From positions 124,001-188,000 of the forward strand of contig NZ_KQ948665.1 in the NCBI RefSeq assembly GCF_001514145.1: 64,000 nucleotides of DNA. Reading direction: 5' to 3'. Under the pieces are notes generated by a model. It had not been told where the DNA came from. It saw only the letters and a program-made list of their open reading frames with translations, and ran no database searches. This DNA comes from Streptomyces canus. Lineage in GTDB: Bacteria; Actinomycetota; Actinomycetes; Streptomycetales; Streptomycetaceae. Made by a program: the position numbers and the translations under genes. Below are positions 43,901-51,528 of this stretch, one piece after another. The first letter of the stretch is position 1. The number at the start of each line of letters is the position of its first letter.

Positions 43901-44198
43901 AGCTGAGGGAGGCCCGCACCAGACGGGCGGTGTTCTCCGCGTCCTCGGCCTCACGCCAGGTGTCGATCGAGCTCTTGACCTGGAAGCCGCCCATGACGAG
44001 GCCGACGATCACGGGTATGAGCAGGATCGCGTTCAGCCGGGTGGGCACCCGCCAGTTGCGCGGGGAGAACCGGCCACCGCTGGACGACGGCGCGGCCGTC
44101 GAGTCCGGACCGGGCACAGGGGCGGGCGCCGCTCCGCGCGGCGGCGGGGTGAAGTTGCCCCGGGCCGACGGCTCGGGACCGTTCTTGCTTCGCCTCAC
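40911..44198 (-). CDS. cvnA2: Conservon sensor-kinase-like CvnA (cvn2)
   Basis: 1095-residue membrane sensor protein. First TM about 52-72 (LNAILLIPVIVGLVMGGFQV), a large extracytoplasmic helical domain of nitrate/nitrite-sensing (NIT) type, second TM about 379-400 (DAFIVGAAVVVALLLAFILA), HAMP, and a histidine-kinase-like ATPase with N box LLAELLENATTFSSP, G1 EIHDKGIGL and G2 MGLFVVGRLS. The possible phosphoacceptor lies in LDHLATRMRRN; no response regulator is adjacent. From about 700 the tail is long, Pro/Gln/Tyr-rich and disordered. GTG 44198 with GAGAGG upstream. Confidence 0.92.
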   Translation of the reverse strand: MRRSKNGPEPSARGNFTPPPRGAAPAPVPGPDSTAAPSSSGGRFSPRNWRVPTRLNAILLIPVIVGLVMGGFQVKSSIDTWREAEDAENTARLVRASLSYADALYNERDSTAAPLLSGQGQDNATVVAARKKTDEAADAFDEAAQNMPQKAGLQRRLTLFRDGEGGLQTLRAGAYTSSKLTGVKTEEGYTQIAHPLTEFANELGLGTGNITSYGRTVYAIELTKAALSLQRSIGMHLLIKPGPGLSSFASQKVALSSYAYLEGIAVEEYVGGGTEADAAKLDTAKKQIQAEGAALAKEAAAKNPNYVPPPSNPVDMVSSLAQLPSMDESAREALGKDGITAENWWAVNTLKYNAYRQIETDLADTAVNEAASIADDAKRDAFIVGAAVVVALLLAFILAGAVARQMSRSMRQLRNAAFGIAEQRLPMLVDQLSRTDPGRVDTRVAPIPINTKDEIGEVARAFDQVHREAVRLASEQALLRGNINAIFTNLSRRNQSLIEGQLTLITDLENNEADPDQLENLFRLDHLATRMRRNGENLLVLAGEEPGRRWDQPVPLVDVLRAASSEVEQYERIELSGVPEAEIHGRAVTDLVHLLAELLENATTFSSPQTKVRVTATRLPDGRVMIEIHDKGIGLTAEDFADINHKLANPPTVDAAISQRMGLFVVGRLSDRHGIRVQLRPSGEQAGTTSLVMLPDAITHGGGGEHQPDRDEFTVSQIIPEQNFGGENFNNGLPMRTAAELGFDDSRYSEVPDDIRELDPVGRSLMREERRAALESQNGGEPPALQGPNPSYTEAFDAPQSAPQTGYDNGRSGFPEQQPAAYDQQTSYEEAQQAPYEEQRQTAYEEPKRPAYDEPYFAQNGGLPQNDTFSPNGGYPEPSYTEPVQEEPAPVHAAAPETFSGFEERRYQDDWPQADGYQNGYPDQYAPEAESVQAADVSERDRVGFERPGPAPATVGHEMTDAGLPRRGSTGSGANSSNGTRHATQEPSASAPESNGGGESWRSANDARWQQASQLRKPKAGGVTSSGLPRRVPKANLVEGAAESTPQGGPSVSRAPEDVRGRLSNLRRGVQRGRNAGSETNGQGFGSDSTYNQER

Positions 44199-44598
44199 TC
44201 GACCAACAACCTCTCGGAGGGGTCGGCACCTACGTTGTGCCGCAGTCTCTCAGAGCCCAGTGTCATCGACTGATGAGTACGTCTTTGACTATTGGGCAGT
44301 TCACGCATTCCAGCACGACGGCCTCCGCACCACCAAACAGTGGTACGCGCGGATTCCGCGTGATGTAAGCCCCAGATAAAACGGTCATAAAGAACGAGCC
44401 CCGTCAAAAGACGGGGCCGTTGTGAGCGCAGCGAGACCGGCTGGCAACCACGCGTGGCCGTACCACCCGATTCCTCTGCCGAAACGTTATGAACGCCGGG
44501 GCCGGCCGTGTCAAAGACCACAGCCGGCTCCGGGACATCTACGACAACTGCCGTATGACGCTTTTGACTTGGGAGCAGATCGACACGCCTTCGGGGCG
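44199..44598. other. Intergenic region between the two conservons
   Basis: 400 bases without a gene on either strand that I can support. It contains the terminator at 44398-44417 and, on the cvnA2 side, an AT-rich patch near 44280-44300 (tttgactattgggc) that may hold the cvn2 promoter. The presence of both suggests the two conservons are separate transcription units. Confidence 0.6.
44398..44417 (-). terminator. Terminator downstream of cvn1
   Basis: GCCCCGTC (44398-44405) and GACGGGGC (44410-44417) with an AAAA loop. On the minus strand the stem is followed by TCGTTCTTTAT, reasonable for an intrinsic terminator of the cvn1 operon, about 180 bases past cvnD1. Confidence 0.7.
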
Positions 44599-45174
44599 TT
44601 ACCGCAGACGCGCCATGAGGGCGTGCTCGACCAGTGTGATCAGGGCACTCTTGGCGTCCGACCGGTGCCGGGCGTCCGTCGTGATGATCGGTGCGTCCGG
44701 CCCGATCTGCAGGGCCTCGCGCACCTCCTCGGGAGCGTACGGCTGGTGCCCGTCGAAGCCGTTGAGGGCCACGACGAAGGGCAGACCGCTGTTCTCGAAG
44801 TAGTCGACCGCGGGGAAGCAGTCGGCCAGCCGCCGGGTGTCGACCAGCACCACCGCGCCGATGGCACCGCGGACCAGGTCGTCCCACATGAACCAGAAGC
44901 GGTCCTGTCCGGGCGTACCGAAGAGGTACAGGATCAGGTCCTGGTCCAGGGTGATGCGGCCGAAGTCCATGGCGACCGTGGTGGTCGTCTTGTCACCGGT
45001 GTGGGTGAGGTCGTCGATGCCCGCGCTCGCGGACGTCATGACGGCCTCTGTGCGCAGCGGGTTGATCTCGGAGACCGCGCCGACGAACGTGGTCTTGCCC
45101 ACGCCGAAGCCACCCGCCACCACGATCTTCGCGGAGGTGGTGGCCCGCCCCGCGTCAGAGCTTGCGAAGTCCAC
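44599..45174 (-). CDS. cvnD1: Conservon GTPase CvnD (cvn1)
   Basis: 191-residue small GTPase, paralogue of cvnD2 with the same motifs (GGFGVGKTTF, LFGTPGQDRF, NGFDGH). The differences from cvnD2 are concentrated at the two ends (SSDAGRATTS at the N-terminus instead of SSSGGPSRSTTS; YAPEEVREAL instead of YNPDEVREAL). The middle is identical at DNA level over 44909-45024. It overlaps cvnC1 by 20 bases, exactly as in the other conservon. Confidence 0.93.
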   Translation of the reverse strand: MDFASSDAGRATTSAKIVVAGGFGVGKTTFVGAVSEINPLRTEAVMTSASAGIDDLTHTGDKTTTTVAMDFGRITLDQDLILYLFGTPGQDRFWFMWDDLVRGAIGAVVLVDTRRLADCFPAVDYFENSGLPFVVALNGFDGHQPYAPEEVREALQIGPDAPIITTDARHRSDAKSALITLVEHALMARLR

Positions 45175-45553
45175 TGAGCACCCTTTCGAGCAGCGTCACA
45201 TCGGGAGCGCCGCCGTTGTTCTCGTCGCCGCCCGGCTGGTGGATGGCCACCAGTCCGGCCTCGGCGAGGTCCGCGACGAGGATCCTGGCCACACCGAGCG
45301 GCATGGCGAGCAGGGCCGAGACCTCGGCGACCGACTTCACCTCACGGCACAGGTGGCAGATGCGCTGGTGCTCGGGGAGGAGCCCCATCAGCGCCGCCGG
45401 GTCGGCCGTGGTGCTGATCAGAGCCTCGATGGCGAGCTGGTAGCGCGGCCGGGTCCGGCCGCCGGTCATCGCGTACGGACGTACCAGCGGCTGGTCGCCC
45501 TCATCCTCGTACGGCTCCGCGTACGGATCATGAGAGGCGGTGGGCGGGGTCAT
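45155..45553 (-). CDS. cvnC1: Conservon DUF742 protein CvnC (cvn1)
   Basis: 132 residues from ATG 45553, with GGAGGATTC just upstream. It is DUF742 with a short acidic N-terminus (DPYAEPYEDEGDQP) in place of the 60-odd extra Pro/Gln-rich residues of cvnC2. The domain then begins LVRPYAMTGGRTRPR and keeps the paired cysteines (ICHLCREVK). The last 20 bases overlap cvnD1. Confidence 0.92.
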   Translation of the reverse strand: MTPPTASHDPYAEPYEDEGDQPLVRPYAMTGGRTRPRYQLAIEALISTTADPAALMGLLPEHQRICHLCREVKSVAEVSALLAMPLGVARILVADLAEAGLVAIHQPGGDENNGGAPDVTLLERVLSGLRKL

Positions 45554-45665
45554 GAATCCTCCGGGCGGGACAGCAAGTCGGTAGGGCAAGCCGTCTGAAG
45601 AGGCCGGTGGGGGGAGACTGTGGCGGCCGGACGGTGATTTGGTGAGACGGGTGGATCCGGGCGGG

Positions 45666-46088
45666 TCAGTGGAGCAGACTGCCTTGAAGCTCGGCTCGCA
45701 GGTCGGGCGTGAGCACTGCGCCCGCGCGGTCGACCAGCAGGGCCATCTCGTATCCGACCAGGCCGATGTCGCATTCCGGATGGGCGAGGACCGCGAGCGA
45801 GGAACCGTCCGAGACGGACATGAGGAAGAGGAATCCCCGCTCCATCTCCACGACGGTCTGGGCCACGCTGCCGCCCTCGAAGATCCGTGAGGCACCCGCC
45901 GTGAGCGAGGTCAGCCCCGAAGCGACGGCCGCCAGCTGATCGGCACGGTCGCGCGGGAAGCCCTCGGACATCGCCAGAAGGAGGCCGTCGGCGGACACGA
46001 CGACGGTGTGGGACACCCCTGGGGTGTTGTCCACGAAGTTGGTGATCAACCAGTTGAGGTTCTGTGCCGCCTGGCTCATCGGGCTCAA
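45666..46088 (-). CDS. cvnB1: Conservon Roadblock/LC7 protein CvnB (cvn1)
   Basis: 140 residues, nearly the same sequence as cvnB2 (differences mainly at FEGGSVAQT, LMSVSD, HPECDIGLVG and the end). TTG 46088 directly follows the cvnA1 stop (TAGTTG) with AGGAG at seven bases; ATG 46079 is the alternative. Keeping the same geometry in both conservons, with GTG in one and TTG in the other, supports the upstream start. It is expected to partner CvnD1. Confidence 0.9.
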   Translation of the reverse strand: MSPMSQAAQNLNWLITNFVDNTPGVSHTVVVSADGLLLAMSEGFPRDRADQLAAVASGLTSLTAGASRIFEGGSVAQTVVEMERGFLFLMSVSDGSSLAVLAHPECDIGLVGYEMALLVDRAGAVLTPDLRAELQGSLLH

Positions 46089-49000
46089 CTAACGCTCCTG
46101 CTGGTGAGTGGGGTTCGGGAAGCTGCCCGTCTGGCCGTTACCGCCGACCTGACGACCTTGCGCGATACCCCGACGGAGATTGGTCAGCCGACCGCGCACG
46201 TCGTCAGGCGCACGCGAGACAGCCGGACCGCTTTGGTGCTGTTGCTGCTGAGCCGTACCCGGGACGAGGTTCGCCCTGGGTACCCGGCGCGGCAGACCGG
46301 AGGTGGTGACACCGCCCGCGGCCGGCTGGCGGACACGTTCCGCCTGCCGGACGAGGTCGTCGTTGGGCGAACTGCGCCAGGCCGCGGAGGCCGCGGGCCG
46401 TTGCGGAGCGCCGGCAGAACTCTGTGGGGCCGCGGGAGCCTGCTGCTGCCGCGGGGCCTGAGCCGGGGAGGAGCCGTTGCCGTTGGCCGGCTGCCCCTGT
46501 CCCTGCTGCTGGCTGCCGTGGAACCAGTTGGTCTCGAGCGTGTCGTACAGCGGCGTCCGGCCGTCACCGGGACCCGCCGGCGGCAGCGCCTCCGGCTCCT
46601 GGCGGACCGGCCGCTGCTGCGGACGCGGCGGCATGGGCGGCCGCGGGGCGCCGAAGTCGGCGCCGTTGGCCTGGGGGCGCTCGAACTGGCCCGTGGACGC
46701 GGGGTCCTGACGGCCCGGCAGGGAATGCTGCCCGGTGGAACTGCCGTCATAGCCCGGCATCGCGAACTGGCCCGTCGAGCCGCTGTCGTACGCCTGCGGA
46801 GTCGCGAACTGCCCGGTCTGCGAACCGCTGTTCTGCCCGGGCGGAGTACCGAAGACGTCCGTGCGGACGAACTGGCCCGTGTTCTGAGGGCCGACCGCAC
46901 CCGGACGGGGGAAGTCGCCCTGCGGACCGCCGGCACCCGGCCCCGGGAACTGGCCGGTGTTCTGCGGCGCGTCGAAGTCCGGCCGCGGGAACTCGGAGGT
47001 GCTCGCCGGACCCCGGTGGTCGTCGATCCGCGGCATCCGCGAGGTGGCGGCCGGGTCCTGCTCGTCGTGGCCGCGCGGGACGTCGAGCGAGGCGCGCGGC
47101 ACCGGCGGCTGCGCGTTCTCGTCGCTCCAGCTCGGCGTGCGGGGCTGCTGGTTGCTGCCCGGCAACTCGGCCCGCGGACCACCGCGGCCCGGCAGCTGCG
47201 GCCGACGGCGCCGGCCGCCGGACTCGGGAGCCTGGCCGGCGTTCGGGGCCTGCGACTGCGGGGGAACGGTGCCCCGGCCGCCGCCGAAAGCGTCCTGACC
47301 GTTGAAGGCGTCCTGACCCGGACCGCCCGTGCCCGCGGCCTGGAGGCCCTGCGGAGCACCCGGTGCCTGGCCGCCGAACCCGGCACCGGCGGGAGCGGGC
47401 CGGCCCTGCGGAGGCGTACCCGGACCCTGCGGTCCTCGCGGTCCGCCCGGCGCACCGGGACGACCGCCCTGGCCACTGCCGGGCAGCGCGGCCCGCGGTC
47501 CCTGACCGGAGCTGAGCCGCCCGCCCGAGGGGGCACCGGCACCGAGGGCGCCACCGCCCGCACCGGGCGCACCGCCAAGGGCTCCGCCCTGGCCGCCGCC
47601 ACGACGGGCCGCGGCCACACCGGCGGCGGCCTGAGCCGCCGCGGGGGTACCGGGCGCGCCCTGGCCGGGCTTGGGCTGCGGCTTCTTGCCGCCCTGGGCG
47701 ACATCCACGGGCAGCATGACCAGCGCGGTCGTACCACCGGAGTCGGACGGGCGCAGCTGGATGCGGATGCCGTGCCGCTGCGACAGCCGGCCGACCACGA
47801 ACAGGCCCATGCGTCGGGAGACGGAGACGTCCACGGTGGGCGGCGAGGCGAGCCGCTCGTTGATCGCGGCGAGGTCCTCGGGGGAGAGGCCGATGCCGGT
47901 GTCGTGGATCTCGATCAGCACGCGGCCGTCGGGCAGCGCGTGACCGGTGACCTTGACCTTGGTCTGCGGCGAGGAGAACGAGGTCGCGTTCTCCAGCAGC
48001 TCGGCGAGCAGGTGCACGAGGTCGTTGACCACGCGGCCGGCCACTTCGGTGGTCGGCACGGAGGCCAGCTCGATGCGCTCGTACTGCTCCACCTCGGACG
48101 CGGCGGCACGGAGCACGTCGACCAGCGGGACCGGACGGGTCCAGCGGCGGCCGGGCTCCTCGCCCGCGAGGACGAGGAGGTTCTCACCGTTACGGCGCAT
48201 GCGGGTCGCGAGGTGGTCGAGCTTGAAGAGCGAGGACAGCTGGTCCGGGTCGGCCTCGCGGGACTCCAGTTCGGAGATGAGCGAGAGCTGACGCTGGATG
48301 AGGCCCTGGGAGCGGCGCGAGAGGTTGGTGAACATCGCGTTGACGTTGCCCCGCAGCAGGGCCTGCTCGGCGGCGAGGCGGACCGCCTCGCGGTGCACGT
48401 CGTCGAAGGCCGCGGCCACCCGGCCGATCTCGTCCCGGGAGTGCACACCGACCGACTCCACGGACGTGTCGACGTCCTGCGGGTCGGACTCGGAGAGCTG
48501 CTTGACCAGCTCGGGCAGCCGGTCCTGGGCGACCTTGGTGGCGGTCTCCTGGAGTCGGCGCAGCGAGCGGATCATGGACCGGGCCACGACGAAGGCGCCG
48601 ACCAGCGAGACGCCGAGCACGAGCAGGATCAGCGCACCGGCGATGATCGCGTCGCGCTCGGTGGCGCTGCGCAGCTCGCGGGCCTTCTGCTCCATGTCCT
48701 CGAGCAGCGTGTGCTCGATGCGGCCCATCTCCTGGATCTTGGTCGAGCTGTCGTCGACCCAGTCCTTGTAGGAGCGCTTGTCCAGGTCGGCGAGGCCCCC
48801 CTGGCGGCCGAAGGCACGGCCGGCGTACTGGTCGGCGGCCTCGATGTTCGAGTTGCCGTCCTCGATGGGCTGCAGGAGCTCCTCGGCGTTGTTGTCGCCG
48901 TAGATGCTCCGGAAGGTGTTGAGGTCGGACGCCTCACTGTCGAGCGCACCCTGGCCGTACAGCCGGTCGGTCTCGGAGAGGCTGCCCAGTGTGCTCTTGT

Positions 49001-49844
49001 TGGCGGGCAGCGCCGCCGCGAGGATCGCGCGCTGGCTGGACGCGTACTCCTTGGCGGAGGAGAAGGCCGCCAGGGCACGCGTGCTCTGGATCATCTCCGG
49101 GTTGCTGGTCGCCTGGGCCATGTCCTGCGAGAGGTCGAGCAGGTGCGTGATCAGGCGGTGATAGGACTCCACCGTCTGCGTCGCGTTGCCCTTGGTCTCG
49201 TAGGCGTCGCTGCGGATCTTGCTCAGCGTGTCCAGGTCGCGGACGAGGCCGACGAGGCTGTCGCGGACGCCCTGGAGGTTGCCGTCCTTGCCGGCGGTGT
49301 CGATGTCCTCGGCGGCGTTGATGAAGTTGGTCGCGGCCCGGTCCGTCTTGTCCCGGTAGCCCTTGACCGTGATGTTGCTGGCCGTGGAGTCGTGCGCCAG
49401 CGGACCGGCCGACTGGTCGCGCTCGTCCTGGAGGGCCGCGGCCAGCTCGGTGGCCTGCTTCGTCATCTCCGTCAGCAGCTTCATGTTGTCGAGCTGCTGG
49501 ATGTCGTCCATGGAGTCGTTGATGCGCAGCGCGCCCAGCGAGGTGGCCGCCACCACGGGGAGCGCGAGCAGCGACACCAGGCGCGTGGAGATGCGCCAGT
49601 TGCGCAGGGCTACGCGCGATCCCGGGCCGTTCGGGCCCTTCGCGGGCTTCGCCGTCGGCTTGGCCGGGGCCGCCGGGCCCGAGGACGCCGACGTGCCGAG
49701 GCGCCCGGGGCCGGAACCGCCGTCGACGGCCGGGCCCGGGTTCTGGGCGTGCTGGGGGGAGGAACTGCCGACATTGGGGCCAGTCCCGCCGTGCTGCTCC
49801 GGCTCGGCCGAAGCGCTGCCATCCCTCTTGAAACGTCCCTGCAC
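46089..49844 (-). CDS. cvnA1: Conservon sensor-kinase-like CvnA (cvn1)
   Basis: 1251 residues. Disordered Pro/Gly/Ser-rich N-terminus of about 75 residues, TM1 about 82-105 (ISTRLVSLLALPVVAATSLG), NIT-type extracytoplasmic helical domain, TM2 about 398-420 (ALILLVLGVSLVGAFVVARS), HAMP, and an ATPase domain with N box LLAELLENATSFSSP, G1 EIHDTGIGL and G2 MGLFVVGRLS, ending near 720. The last 530 residues are a low-complexity tail rich in Gly, Pro, Gln and Ala with repeated 'TGQF' units (NTGQFVRTD, STGQFAMPG, STGQFERPQ). The tail differs entirely from that of cvnA2, so it is probably where partner specificity lies (inference). Confidence 0.92.
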   Translation of the reverse strand: MQGRFKRDGSASAEPEQHGGTGPNVGSSSPQHAQNPGPAVDGGSGPGRLGTSASSGPAAPAKPTAKPAKGPNGPGSRVALRNWRISTRLVSLLALPVVAATSLGALRINDSMDDIQQLDNMKLLTEMTKQATELAAALQDERDQSAGPLAHDSTASNITVKGYRDKTDRAATNFINAAEDIDTAGKDGNLQGVRDSLVGLVRDLDTLSKIRSDAYETKGNATQTVESYHRLITHLLDLSQDMAQATSNPEMIQSTRALAAFSSAKEYASSQRAILAAALPANKSTLGSLSETDRLYGQGALDSEASDLNTFRSIYGDNNAEELLQPIEDGNSNIEAADQYAGRAFGRQGGLADLDKRSYKDWVDDSSTKIQEMGRIEHTLLEDMEQKARELRSATERDAIIAGALILLVLGVSLVGAFVVARSMIRSLRRLQETATKVAQDRLPELVKQLSESDPQDVDTSVESVGVHSRDEIGRVAAAFDDVHREAVRLAAEQALLRGNVNAMFTNLSRRSQGLIQRQLSLISELESREADPDQLSSLFKLDHLATRMRRNGENLLVLAGEEPGRRWTRPVPLVDVLRAAASEVEQYERIELASVPTTEVAGRVVNDLVHLLAELLENATSFSSPQTKVKVTGHALPDGRVLIEIHDTGIGLSPEDLAAINERLASPPTVDVSVSRRMGLFVVGRLSQRHGIRIQLRPSDSGGTTALVMLPVDVAQGGKKPQPKPGQGAPGTPAAAQAAAGVAAARRGGGQGGALGGAPGAGGGALGAGAPSGGRLSSGQGPRAALPGSGQGGRPGAPGGPRGPQGPGTPPQGRPAPAGAGFGGQAPGAPQGLQAAGTGGPGQDAFNGQDAFGGGRGTVPPQSQAPNAGQAPESGGRRRRPQLPGRGGPRAELPGSNQQPRTPSWSDENAQPPVPRASLDVPRGHDEQDPAATSRMPRIDDHRGPASTSEFPRPDFDAPQNTGQFPGPGAGGPQGDFPRPGAVGPQNTGQFVRTDVFGTPPGQNSGSQTGQFATPQAYDSGSTGQFAMPGYDGSSTGQHSLPGRQDPASTGQFERPQANGADFGAPRPPMPPRPQQRPVRQEPEALPPAGPGDGRTPLYDTLETNWFHGSQQQGQGQPANGNGSSPAQAPRQQQAPAAPQSSAGAPQRPAASAAWRSSPNDDLVRQAERVRQPAAGGVTTSGLPRRVPRANLVPGTAQQQQHQSGPAVSRAPDDVRGRLTNLRRGIAQGRQVGGNGQTGSFPNPTHQQER

Positions 49845-50408
49845 TAGCGTCGCAACCTCTGGACCAGGCGCTCCTCCGCAGGACGGCGGAGCACGGTGTC
49901 GGCGTTGTGGGGAGCGCCCTGAATACGCACCCCGGGTGATCTGAGTGACCGGCGCTGCTCCCCCTTCTCACCGCCGCTCGGCGCTTCTCTGCGCCCCCTG
50001 TGCGCCGGTTCGATCCCGCGGCGGTCCGTGGAATTCCAGCACAGTGCCGGATCTCCAACAAGGTCCGAGGGTCAGACCGTGACCTACGTGACACCGCGTG
50101 AGGGCAGCGTCACGCGGTGTGGGAAGCGTTCCCGTCGATAACGGGCATAAGTCCGCGAGTCACCCTGCGGGGGTAGGTGTCCCAGTCGCCATGATCAGGA
50201 GCGGAATGATGGCTTCAGGGAGTCAATGTCCGTTTCGTAGGGGTGGGTTAAGACTGTGGATTGTCCGGTTTGCCCACAGGTCAGTGAGCAAACTCACACA
50301 GCGATCATGAGGTCTTCGCGGCTTCGGAGGGGAATGGCATGTTTAGCCTGGCGCTTTACAAGAAGGCTCCATCTGTCCAAACCACCACTGTCGAGGTCGA
50401 GTACAACC
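49845..50408. other. Conservon upstream region
   Basis: 564 bases upstream of cvnA1 without a gene that I can support beyond the short frame at 50339 noted separately. It holds the strong hairpin 50091-50120, a second small hairpin CCCGTcgataACGGG at about 50130-50144, and an AT-richer stretch from 50220 to 50400 suited to promoters for the small plus-strand gene. Confidence 0.55.
50091..50120. promoter_or_regulatory. 11-bp perfect inverted repeat upstream of cvnA1
   Basis: ACACCGCGTGA (50091-50101) and TCACGCGGTGT (50110-50120) with an eight-base spacer. It lies 247 bases upstream of the cvnA1 start. It could be an operator or a leader-RNA hairpin. Confidence 0.6.
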
Positions 50409-50591
50409 GTGAAGACGACGATGATGTTCCGGAACATTGCCAACCCGCGGCGCACGACGCTGGCGCACCTCGAGGACGCCGACGCACTGCAGATCCCGGA
50501 GCAGCCGGAGCACTCGCTCGCCCTCCCGGCCCAGACCGCCAACCCCCGGCGGACGGTCCTGATGGAGATCCCGGTCTCCGCCGCCAAGTAA
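50409..50591 (+). CDS. Small protein with duplicated ANPRRT motif
   Basis: 60 residues from GTG 50409 (56 from ATG 50421, MMFRNIANPRRTTLAHLED). Codon bias is typical for the genome. The motif IANPRRTTL near the start recurs near the end as TANPRRTVL, joined by an acidic/Pro/Gln linker (LEDADALQIPEQPEHSLALP). No known family; no membrane segment or cysteine. An overlapping frame beginning at ATG 50339 has a far better ribosome site (GGAGGGG) and reads MFSLALYKKAPSVQTTTVEV before running out of coding bias where this gene begins, so translation here may involve coupling or a frameshift. It diverges from cvnA1. Confidence 0.6.
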   Translation: MKTTMMFRNIANPRRTTLAHLEDADALQIPEQPEHSLALPAQTANPRRTVLMEIPVSAAK

Positions 50592-50742
50592 CCGTAGCGC
50601 GCCCGGATCACCGCCCTGCGGGCAGGTGGCCCGGGCGTATCACGCGAGGCACGGGCCTGTCCCAGAGCCTCGGGGCACCCCTCCCCGCGTTAGCCTGGAG
50701 CGTCAGACTCCAGCCGGCCGAGTAGAGGGGCGCCCAGATCCC

Positions 50743-51528
50743 GTGCGCATCGCCAGATTCTCCATCGACGGGAACGTCGCCTTCGGCGCGGTCGAGGGCG
50801 ACAGGCCGGACGAGCTCGTCCTCGACATCATCAAGGGCATCCCGTTCGCGGACTTCGAGCTCTCCGGTACGAAGGTCCCGCTCAGCAAGGTCCGGCTGCT
50901 GCCCCCGGTGCTCCCCAACAAGGTCGTGGCGTACGGCCGTAACTACGCCGACCACGCGAAGGAACTCGGCAACGAGGTCCCGGACGTCCCCTTCGCCTTC
51001 TTCAAGCCCTCCACCTCGGTGATCGGCCCCGGCGACGAGATCCAGTACCCCTCCTTCTCGGCGGACGTCCACCACGAGGCCGAACTCGCCGTCGTCATCG
51101 GCCGTATGTGCCGCGAGGTGCCGCGCGAGCGCGTCAAGGACGTGATCTTCGGCTACACCTGCGCGAACGACATCACCGCCCGGGACGTCCAGAAGCGCGA
51201 GAAGCAGTGGGCGCGGGCCAAGGGCTTCGACACCTCCTGCCCGCTCGGCCCCTGGGTGGAGACGGACCTGGACCTGGAGACGGCCTCCGACCTGACGATC
51301 CAGCTCACCGTCAACGGCGAACAACGCCAGCTCGGCCGTACCAGCGAGATGATCCACCCGATCGAGGATCTGATCGTCAACATCTCCGAGGCCATGACGC
51401 TGCTCCCCGGCGACGTGATCCTCACGGGCACCCCGGCAGGCGTCGGGCCGCTCACCGTCGGCGACGAGGTCGCCGTCACCATCGAAGGCATCGGCACTCT
51501 CACCAACAAGGTTGTCAAGCGTGGCTAG
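50743..51528 (+). CDS. Fumarylacetoacetate hydrolase family protein
   Basis: 261-residue enzyme of the FAH family, acting on beta-dicarbonyl or acylpyruvate-type compounds (hydrolase, isomerase or decarboxylase). GTG 50743 begins MRIARFSIDGNVAFGAVEG. Metal-binding motif HHEAELAVVIGR, then GYTCANDITARDVQ, GFDTSCPLGPW and the C-terminal GDVILTGTPAGVGPL are all typical. The exact substrate is not determinable. Its last eight bases overlap the gltX start, so the two are cotranscribed. Confidence 0.92.
   Translation: MRIARFSIDGNVAFGAVEGDRPDELVLDIIKGIPFADFELSGTKVPLSKVRLLPPVLPNKVVAYGRNYADHAKELGNEVPDVPFAFFKPSTSVIGPGDEIQYPSFSADVHHEAELAVVIGRMCREVPRERVKDVIFGYTCANDITARDVQKREKQWARAKGFDTSCPLGPWVETDLDLETASDLTIQLTVNGEQRQLGRTSEMIHPIEDLIVNISEAMTLLPGDVILTGTPAGVGPLTVGDEVAVTIEGIGTLTNKVVKRG

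Noticed and set aside
40704..44273. Very long open frames antisense to cvnA2, cvnA1 and ilvB (for example plus strand 40704-44273 and 46008-49847)
   Set aside because: They are mirror frames of genuine genes, made possible by extreme G+C bias; they lack ribosome sites and known domains and cover several real genes on the other strand.
39233..49844. Conservons as an undescribed system
   Set aside because: The cvnABCD arrangement is already known in Streptomyces; only the conversion tract, tails and start geometry are reported as points of interest.
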